Assembly (NCBI GenBank): GCA_022494885.1
Contig: JAGVSM010002843.1
Coordinates: forward strand, 1-64,000
Length of the DNA: 64,000 bases
DNA from: Micrasema longulum
Lineage: Eukaryota > Arthropoda > Insecta > Trichoptera > Brachycentridae
Direction: 5' to 3'
Shown: piece after piece, positions 23,001 to 32,400 of the stretch
Numbering within the stretch: the first letter of the stretch is position 1
Layout: every line of letters starts with the position of its first letter
Notes under the pieces: generated by a model
Told to the model about the DNA's origin: nothing
Database searches by the model: none
What the model saw: only the letters and a program-made list of their open reading frames with translations
Position numbers and translations under genes: made by a program

Positions 23001-24592
23001 GTGGCCCTTGCGGCAGGCCCAGTGCACGGGCCGGGGGCCTTGTGTCCCTAGGCAGGACAGGTCCACGGGGGCGGCGCGGCCCACCAGCAGTCTCACCACC
23101 CCCACGCTGCCGTCTAGGGCAGCCCAATGTGCTGCTGTGTAGCCGTGGCGGTCACGTGCGCACAGCGCCTCCGCCCCCAGCTTCTCCACCAGCCGCTCCA
23201 TCTCAGAGACATCGCTACAAAAAAATATATCTTAATAAACAGGCATCTCGAAAAAGGTGAAAATATTCTTTAGAGGGGAGAAGAACGTCTTGACATATGA
23301 CTTTGGCTGGTTTGGATACGCTTTCTTTCATTCCTTGGGTGTTCAGTTGGGTGGAGAACAGAGGGAATACACTCTGACAAGCATATTGTAATTGCGTTTA
23401 TTGTGCTAATTGTAAGCTATGTCATAATGTATAATAAATTCATCTATAGATGAAACAGTTACCTACTTTAGAAAGGTAGCTGAGGAATTTAATAATGCAT
23501 AATGAATATAAATTTTTTAAAAATAACACTAGCAGGCAACAGTCAGCTATCCCCGGCAGTCATATGCTAAAAAATTTGAACTTTCAGGCCTCATGTAATC
23601 GGCCTCCAACTTGTTATCCGTAATACTAATTAAAACCAATATTTATTAATCTTGGCACTATATAAATTACCTATAGTAGGAATAAAAGACGTATTTTATT
23701 TAGAATACAACATAATTATGATCGAAATGTAAAAAATAAAAAATTATGTCAGCAAATAATAAATATTTCTTGAGGTATTATTTAACGAAAATGGCGCTAA
23801 ATACAGTATCCATAATTGTATAAGACACAATATATGATTCGTGATACTCAGGAGCTTTTTTGAGCAGAAAATAAATATATCTAGCTCAAGCCTTGTCATT
23901 AGCTGGTTTAGGTAGCCACTTGTCTTAAATTATAATGACATATTTTGTAAATTCTTCTATCAGTTGATTTTTGTGAAGTTCAAACTATGCAACTCGGTAA
24001 AACTTAGACTATATCCTGTTTATGTAACTTACAAGTAAGAGTGAAAGCACTACAATTTTATTAATGAAACAGTACGATATAGGCATAATAGAAGAATGTT
24101 ACAGTGTGATAAGTGATCAATTTAAACCAGCAAATAACATATAAAGCGATGGAATAATCTTTCTGGGGATGTGATCGGTGGTTGCTTGGTTAATATATTA
24201 AAAAACTGCCTAAACGAGCACATAAATTTATAAAGTTTCGTATTGTATTATATGTGTAATGTAGTTTTTTATTTTCTATATTTATATTTGAAATACTATT
24301 GTGCATTAGATGTACATGCATTAGCATAATGTTGCTAGTGTATATTATTTTGGTAAAAATGTTAATAATAACAGTATGTAAGTCTTGAAAATACCTAGAT
24401 TTCCAAATTCATCAGAGTATCTCTTATTTATATTTTTTTAAACAAGAAATTTCATTGGATTCAAAATAAAGATACAATTATTTACCCTGCTTTTACAGCG
24501 TCGAACACCAGCTCTGACGCCTGTGAGCCCAACAGATGTGACTCAGCACAATCTGCATCGTGGGCAGCTAGGCGCTCCGAGTCAGCTACCAT
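20057..24592 (-). CDS. Ankyrin-repeat DHHC palmitoyltransferase (patsas-like)
   Basis: Coding exons on the minus strand: 24592(or higher)-24486, 23214-22940, 21948-21683, 21393-21151, 20828-20337 and 20248-20057. All junctions are GT/AG and the phases agree, giving 524 residues from the ATG at 24592. Exons 1-4 encode ankyrin repeats (GYTAAHWAALDG, GPRPVHWACRKGH, GLTPLMTACMYG, GDTALHWAAYKGH, GSTPLHLACLSG, GKTPLMLAQSH). Four hydrophobic segments then flank a zinc-binding Cys-rich domain with C-x2-C pairs and the catalytic DHHC in YFDHHCPFIYNCVG. The DPG motif (RRDPGYIP) and TTxE motif (LTTNEMF) are present. These enzymes attach palmitate to cysteines of substrate proteins at Golgi or synaptic membranes; the ankyrin part selects substrates. 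The CPFIYNCVG form and C-terminus resemble insect patsas more than Hip14. The true 5' end is unsure: the frame stays open to about 24784, and an acceptor-like TTTTCACTCAG would start the exon at 24753. Confidence 0.88.
21583..21640 (+). repeat. LINE 3' tail fragment
   Basis: GCGGGTAACCCCATTGAGG followed by TCACATTATTTTTATT matches the minus strand near 26780-26825, which is the tail of a decayed LINE. It lies in the intron between exons 3 and 4 of the palmitoyltransferase gene. Confidence 0.5.
22040..22110 (+). repeat. Fragment of family F tail
   Basis: GGGTGGAATCCAGCCTTGCC then TACAAATATTTAGA resembles the unique tail that follows family F foldback elements at 27870-27945 and 44590-44665. 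Confidence 0.35.
22385..22620 (-). mobile_element. tRNA-related SINE, family B, reverse orientation
   Basis: On the minus strand this region carries, in order, the tRNA-like part (around 22610-22540), GAAATATT and then GTCCCGGACTGGCACC, CTTACCTTCATC and a GCACTATGCACC-like block. That matches the family B order. It is in the palmitoyltransferase intron 2. Confidence 0.5.
23215..24485. other. Palmitoyltransferase intron 1, nothing recognised
   Basis: AT-rich intron between two strikingly GC-rich coding exons. No element or nested gene was recognised. Confidence 0.35.
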
Positions 24593-26475
24593 GTCACAAG
24601 GGGGAGGCAGCGCCCACACTCCTCGCGCAGCCCCTGGACTGGGGTGCACCTTGCTGCTCAGGGCCAAGCCTCCGCTCCCCCCGCCCCACTCCCCACCCTC
24701 CGGACCACCCACCTTGACAGGGGAAGTCTCCGCAGTCACAATCAAAATAATATCTGAGTGAAAAATATCAAAATGTTTAACCACGTTAATTTTAAGTATG
24801 TATGGAGCTTCTATTGGAAAAAAATTACTGGATTTAATTATCTAGATAGACAAATATCTAAACTTATACCAAAATTTGAATTTTTTGTTTTTTAGTTATA
24901 AAATTGAAATTCTTTATTTATTTTGTTCAATTATGTTTTTTTTTCTATCTATCTTCTTAATACTAAAGCATCTAAAACAAAATAATATAGGTTCATTATT
25001 TTATATGAGTACAAAATTATAACTGTACTCTTTTACTTTTATTTTAATCTTAATTAAAACTAATGTCTGAGGACCCGATGACAAACTGTTATTTAATAGT
25101 TTATCGGGACAACATTTATGTTTTGATACCTTATGTTTTTCTCTTTATAATGTATTAATTTTGTAATAATATGTGTATTTTTTTTAATGAAGAATATATA
25201 AATTATATAATATTTTTAAGGTGTTAGTTTTAAGCACAGTATTTGTAGCCATCGAATTCAAAACACTCATTCAGGGTTCTGGTTCTTTTTCGCTCACAGA
25301 ACTGCATTTTTCATTCGCCCGGACAGACAAATAATCCTCAAATTAATTTAGGATCTTGAGACTTTAAAATATTAATCTTAAAGTTGTGATCATAAGAACT
25401 AGTTTAAAAATATATTTTACAGATACTGTTAGAACAGTTTTTCAGAAAACAATTTTACAACAAACAAATAATAACAGTTGTTAATCTGAATAAATGTATT
25501 TTTTTACTCGTCTTATTTTTTTAATGTCATGTTTTTTATTGGAAACCAATAATGAGAAGGTACTGAAAATTTAATGTCAAAACGTTTTAAAAGAAATTCA
25601 ATTCTAGGTATGGAAAATTCTAAGTAGACTGAAGCAGAAGAAAGTAAAAATTGTTATCGGTAGTAATTCTTGAGACTGGAAAAAAGGTTAATATTAATCA
25701 AATAAACAATTTGTTATCTGAATTAATTTAAGAAAAAAGTAGCTTATTTTGTTATTATTTCTAAAAGAAATGTCAATCTTAGTTTAAAAAGATGCATTAA
25801 GTTCACATTTAAAAAATAAATTTGATACCAAATTACTGATAGAAAATAAAGAATTAATAACAAATAAAAAATAATTACCATGTAATATAATAAACAATCA
25901 GATTTATTAACTGCGTTTTTCAGATATAGTAATTTCACTCATCCTGGGTATTAATAAAATGTTTTTTTCGATGTATTTTTTTATTTAGAATGCACTGCCT
26001 GCATAATACTCTAACCGGAAATGGAAATATATTGATTTTTACGCGCGGAATACCATAATGCGTATTTGGACGTTATGTTGCCAGTATTTGACGCATAATG
26101 AAGCGTCTATAATGTAAATATTTTTTTTTTACAAATTCTGATTGTCTATGCCGTTCAAAGATTAATCGAGAGACTATAGTTTAATCATACGGTTTTTTTG
26201 TTTCTGTGCTTTTAAAGTTTCGGTCGTTTTTGATTCTGACGTGCGTTTGACTTAAGTTTGTTGTGATAACGAAAAACATGAAAATGTAGGAAAAAGAAAT
26301 AACTGAATGTGTTTGTAAAAATTAATTCAGTTTTGGAAGGATAGTTATGCATTTCAAACAAGACAATCAAAACCGTTCAGAGTTGTGATATTCAAAATAA
26401 TTACAGTTTAAAGAACAAAAAAAAGATTTATACCTCATCTTGTGGTAGTATTCTAGTATAAATTCAACTATCAAC
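24593..26475. other. Divergent patsas/fuzzy upstream region
   Basis: This holds the uncertain 5' end of the palmitoyltransferase gene, including its open frame to about 24784, and the upstream region of fuzzy. The divergent starts are about 1.9 kb apart. No TATA box or initiator could be assigned. The 25744-25938 open frame has no family features. Confidence 0.4.
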
Positions 26476-29400
26476 ATGACTATTCACATTTTAGCTTTAA
26501 TAACATCAAGCGGTCTCCCTATATTTACTAGAAAGAAAGGTGACCACGATAGCGTGAGTATTAATACTTTGTCAACAATGTAATTTTCTATTTCGTATTG
26601 TTTCATAAAAAACAATTTTTTGCATATAAAAATATTTATTCTTGTCTTTACGATTAGCCTGATGATCTTTTATTGATATTTACCGAAAACTTTTTATTTC
26701 AAATATGAACTCAGTTCATGAGATTTTAGTTTTATTTTATTTATTTATTCATATTTTTCTCTTACAAACTATAATTAATAATAAAGATAATGTGACCTCA
26801 CTGAGGTTACCCGTGCTGAGGACACTTAACAATATACTTTTTTGAAATATTTTTACATTTGAGAACAAACAAAGAAGACTAACTTAATAAACAGAGATAA
26901 TTAACAAAATATTCACAGTTTAAAAAAAAGGTATATATGTACATCTATATTGTTTATATTACAAAACGTACAATGAAAATAACAAAAACCTAACATAAGC
27001 TATACACTTGTGGAGCAGTTGATTCAATATTGGTTTGGGCGAATGAGACAATTCATTTTACTTCTACCTAGCTCCACTATCCATTTTTTATAGCCTTTTA
27101 AAAAAAAATCTCGTTACTAATTGTTTTAATAGATAGTGGAAGTAGATTATGGATTTTAATTGAATAATACTCAAAATCCTCTTGTCTGAAAGTGGTATTA
27201 GTTTGTATTTGTTTAAGTTGTCTTTGTGTTGAGGATCTAGTGATTGTATTATTTGTATGTGATGTATTGTAGGGGTTATGTCTTTCATTTGAGTAAGAGT
27301 AGTTTTTAATCTGTAAGTGAGTATTAAAACACAGGTAGTTGAATTCCATATTCCGAATGTTACACAGTCAGCCGATGACTGTAAACGCCTAAACTTCCAC
27401 ATGGAAGAGAATGATGGGAAGAAATAGCCTTAAGGCAATGCCCGCCCTTATGCATTATGTATGTAAACTGTATATTAAGTGTTTAATTATTTAAGTATAT
27501 TTCTAAATATTAATGAAAATTATATATACTTCATTTACAAATAATAATTTTTCTCAACAGCTTCAACGGATTTTGTGCAGACTAAAAATTTTGTAACAAA
27601 TCAATAAATTAACTAATTACAACAGAGATAGAGAATATTTTAGAGAAGGGAATATGGAAGTCTAGGCATTTACAGGGCTTTATGACCTGTCATTGGCTGG
27701 TTTAAGTGGTCTACAAACACACTGTGTAACATTCACCATTTTGCCTGTGTTTAAACATCCATATTTCTTCTATTCTTGACAGATCATAAGCCCTGTAAAT
27801 GCCTAGACTTCCATATTCCCTTCTCTAAAATGTTCTTCATCTGTGTTGTAACTTTTTAATATTAATGACTCCCTTAGGGGTGAAAACCAGACTTTTGTCT
27901 ACAAACATTCGGACAAATTCGAAATATTGTAAATTAATAAATGATTTTCTAAAAAAGTTCTTGGTTTATTCTGACTTAATCATTTTATCTAAGTTTTATT
28001 TTTGTTCAAACAATGTTTGTTTTGTCTTCCCGGTGAGATCAGTGATTTTTCACAAGCCCTGGCTCTCCTGGCCTGTAGTGATGCAAAAAAAAATCAAATA
28101 TATATTGTGAAATATTTTAAGACATTTCCGCAAATTTATAATGCTTATGTGTATTTTTTATATTTTTTTTTAGTTACCCTTTTCATCAATGGCATCCTTG
28201 AATGGAGTCAGCCTTTTTAGTAAATGTCAGGATGTCATTCTCAAAAACACGAAAATCCAAAATGGAATTATTGTTTGGAAAGAGTTCCTGGGAAGGTATT
28301 TATCAAGGATTTTTAAACCTAGGTATAAGGTGTAAAAATGTGGTGCTGATATTAGAACAATTCTATAATACTTACTCCAGGTATGCAGGCCCATCCTCCA
28401 ATCAATCAAGACACTTTATTTAAAATGCAACACAGTTTTAAAAAATCAACAAATGGAGAATTTGTAGTTTAAACGTAGGCAAAATGGTAAATGTTTCGCA
28501 GCAAATAAAGTAATCACTCAAACCAGCCAATTACAAATCATAAGCTCTGTAAATGCCTAGTCTTAAACTTCCATTTGTCAGTACTATGGTATCTTTAAAA
28601 AAAATTGTTACTAATCTATGTTTTGTCATATTGATAATTACGTATAAAAGGTTTACTCATAAGATTTAGTTTCTCTGTGTCCAGGCAGATGAAGAATACA
28701 GTTATGTGTATGAAATAGAACCAGAACCCCGGACGCGTGTTTTCGCTTCGGTGTCTGCTCTCAGCTAAATGCCCTGAATAGGGTTATCGAGTGGAAATAA
28801 GTCCACCTTGTTGTATAGTGGTCCACGCATTTGCCTGCCATTTTTAAGGTCCTGAGTTTAATTCCTGTAAAGGTATATGTGAAATATTGATTTTAATGGT
28901 TTTTCAAACTACAACATTTCATTGTTTCTGGACTAGCACCTAAGCCGTAAGACAGATCACCTTACCTTCATGTAACAGATGATCGAACTACACTGCATTT
29001 GATTTACCAATGTAGTGCCCTATGCAGCACTATGTGCAGAAAGGGGGATGATGATGAGGAATTTGGATGTGTATAACTAACATTATATAAATGGTAATTA
29101 ATGGAGATTAAGTTGAGACATTGGCGTATTTATTTTTATAGTGAAAACATATTAACTCCATACATCTATTTAACCATCTATTTTTCAATACTACTTTAAA
29201 ATTTACCTGGTTGTTGAATTATAATTTGTTATTTTTTTAAGCATAACATTGATAGGCATCGCTAGTGGCGGCCTGGAGAGTGACTTGAACTCATTGTTAG
29301 TCTCAATCTTCAATGCGATGGTGATGTTTGTGGGACTGGAAGAGTTGGAAAACCCCCGGAACCTGGAACGGTTGAAGAGGGAACTGCGACCATGTTACCC

Positions 29401-32400
29401 TCTTGTGGACCGGCTAATGGAGTCTCTGGACTCGCAAAGTGCATCTGCTGCTCATCCCACACTTCTGCTCAATGCTGTAGAGGCTATACTTTGTCCGGAA
29501 AGTCTTGTTCTTGAGGTATAATAATAAAATCTTTGCTTTGTTTGTTTTAAATTCAATGCTCGATTATTGCAAACCACTGTAAATTATTAATTTTATAATA
29601 CTGATTTGAGTTACCAGAAGAACAGAGATGTTTTCAAATACATACGTAGATACTTACTATGCATGACACTCGGTTTCCGCATTTTCAAATTCGTTAGCTA
29701 AAAAAATTACCTGTTTTATAAACATTTTTAATACAACAATTTTTATTCATTTATACATTATTTAGATTAATTTCACTTGCTAATACAATGATTTTTCTGA
29801 TTTTAATGTTTATACAAAACATTCTTAAGTTTGACTGTGTATAAATGATATATTCTTTATTTAAACATAGAGGTACGTTTGTACATGCATATATCAATTT
29901 TGAATTTAATAAATTGATATATGCATGTACAAACGTAACCCCCCCCCTTGGGGGTTGAATCCAGTATTTGTCTACAAACATTTGGCCATTTTTATTCTTA
30001 TTCTCAGAGGTTAGGATCAGTGCTATGCTTTAAGATCCTGATGTCACTGCGACCTGTGAAGATCTATTGTGACGGGTCCCCGTGAATAGTTCTCACCCTC
30101 CAAGCCCAGGCTATAAAGCGCCTGGCTATTGTGTGGAAGGCTTGGATTTGGACATACTCAAAATATTATTTAAAAAATGTTTTCAATGACTTCACCAAAT
30201 TAATTTTTTTAAAACAATGAAAAATAGTTATATGGTCACCTAAAAGCTAAATATTGTTGATTCTTACCTGAATTGATATATTTTATCAACAGATGTTATA
30301 TATGCTTTATATTAGCAAGATATTTAAGAGTCCTCTTGAAATGACCCAAGTAATTTAATTAATAATAGCTAAATAACCCAGTGTAATTAATGACTGTGAA
30401 TTTAAATATTATGAGTAAATTTAAGAATTGATTTTAATGTATTCAAACTGTAATAAAAACCTAAAATTGAACAATAAAAATAAATATGACTATTTAATTT
30501 TGTAAAAGTTTTTGGGCATCATTTGTTTTTTCTATTTCCACTCCACTATGTTGAATAAATATTTGTTTATTCTTTTAGGCTGTGCTTGAGCAGTTTACTA
30601 CCCGAATGGGAAGTGTGTTTGGTTGCCTATGTGTGTGGGGCCGATACGCCTGTGGAACTTCTGGCTGGAGATCTCTATCCTCACACGAGCGACAACTTCT
30701 ACTGAGACTGATTTCTCTAGACACTGAAGCATCCCTGAGAGACACTCCCGTCTATTTATGCCATCGCAGTCCTAGTGTATGTATCACCCAGATTCTAGAT
30801 ACTGAATCAATCAACCTTTATGTTTCCAAAGAAACTGTAAGTTTGCATGCAATCGTGTTGATTTCTTTAATACAAATGTTTTTCCAGACTTTGTTCAAAT
30901 TTTCAATTCTTATTAATTGTTTTTCCCTTATTTTTATATCTTTATATTTTAAAATAATCTTTGAAGCATTTAAACAAACCATTACGCCGTTATAACGCCA
31001 CACAAGTCTGTCTTTGCAAACAGACCTCACTTCCTCTACATTCATTCATCTTCTCATGCACACATGCCGATTATTCTGACTTTTGACATGTCTGTCTTTA
31101 AGTATTTGTTATATTTATTCATGCCATGTTTTCCAAGTTTTCTGCATCCATCAAAATCCGCATCGGAAACCTTTTATCCCATTCTTTCACTGTCCATTGG
31201 CTCTACATGTCCAAATCAACGCAGCACGCCTTTCTTGATTTTGTTGGTAATGTTGGTCTCCGTATTCCATAATGCAAGGATCTCGACATTTGTCCACCTT
31301 TCGTAGGTAGTTTTACCATACTTGCATGCTTTAGAGATCACATTTCGACAGCATTCTGCCTATTTTCATAATTCTTTTTCCAATTTCATTCTTCGCTTTT
31401 ATACAAAAATGTCAGCATCAGATTCCATTACCTATTTAAAAATAAATGTAACTGATTTTTCCTTGTGTCTGGCAAAATGGAGAATACAGTTCTGTGTATG
31501 AAGGAGAATCAAAACCGTGGTCTAGTTTTTTTGACACGATTTCTACATTAAAATCCTCAAAAAGGATTTTGGGTTGAGATAAGTCGGCTCGTGGTCTAAT
31601 AGTAAGTGTGTAAGCCTACTGTGCTAATGTCCTGAGTTTAACTCCTGGCACAGTCGATGCGAAATATTTATTTGACAAGTGACATTACAGTTCAATATTT
31701 CATAGTCTGAACTGGCGCCTGATACAAATGGTTGCTTGATACGCTGCGATTGGAGTACCAACGTGCAGCTACTATTCGGTGCAAATACGGGAATGATTAT
31801 GTAACTGACCTATATAATAATCCAACAAATATGGTTACTTAGATTTACTAACTCATAATCGGTGATGGTATTAAATAGCTAAAATATCACCATAATAATT
31901 ACTCTGTATTGTGTTTTAGGTGGCTTTTCGGGCTGTTATCTGTAAACTTCTTTCAGATGTTCATGTGATAATTATTTGTGGCCCTACTCCAATTCTATCT
32001 GAGGTGGACGCAATAGTCCTTAACTGTTGGCAACAACATTCTGATACTCTGAAAGCCGCTCGCCAGCGTTACCCGAGAAACTTCCCTCCGAGTATACAAT
32101 TCCCATCAGGTGTTTTAGGGTAAGATTTTATCTACATCAAGCAACAAGGTTAGAGTCGTGTTGTGGTCCCATTGTGTTGTAGACTTTTGGATCAGTCACT
32201 CTATCATAACTTGATGTTGATTTTCCGACATCTATCTTTTGACAAATATTTGAAAATGAACACAACAACAAAAACAACAAACCATCTCGCCGTTTCGCCG
32301 TAAGGGTCAGCAGAGAGGATAGAACGCCACATCACTATCTTTGCATACAGATCTCGCTTCCTCTACATTCATACATCTTCTCATGCACGCGCGCTGATTA

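Noticed and set aside
22957..23260. Plus-strand frames opposite palmitoyltransferase exon 2
   Set aside because: The minus strand encodes clear ankyrin repeats with correct splice borders; the plus frames are GC-driven shadows.
24592..24784. Certain N-terminal extension of the palmitoyltransferase
   Set aside because: The frame is open and an acceptor-like site exists at 24754-24755, but there is no ATG in the extension (the frame begins at a GTG codon), so it was not counted as coding.
27088..27402. Minus-strand frame of 104 codons starting MWKFRR
   Set aside because: An alternative frame over the same bases matches a LINE C-terminus, so this is a decayed retroelement and not a host gene.
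30582..30995. Single-exon reading of the frame running past 30836
   Set aside because: A GTAAGT donor at 30837 ends the fuzzy exon and the sequence beyond is intron and LINE remnant.
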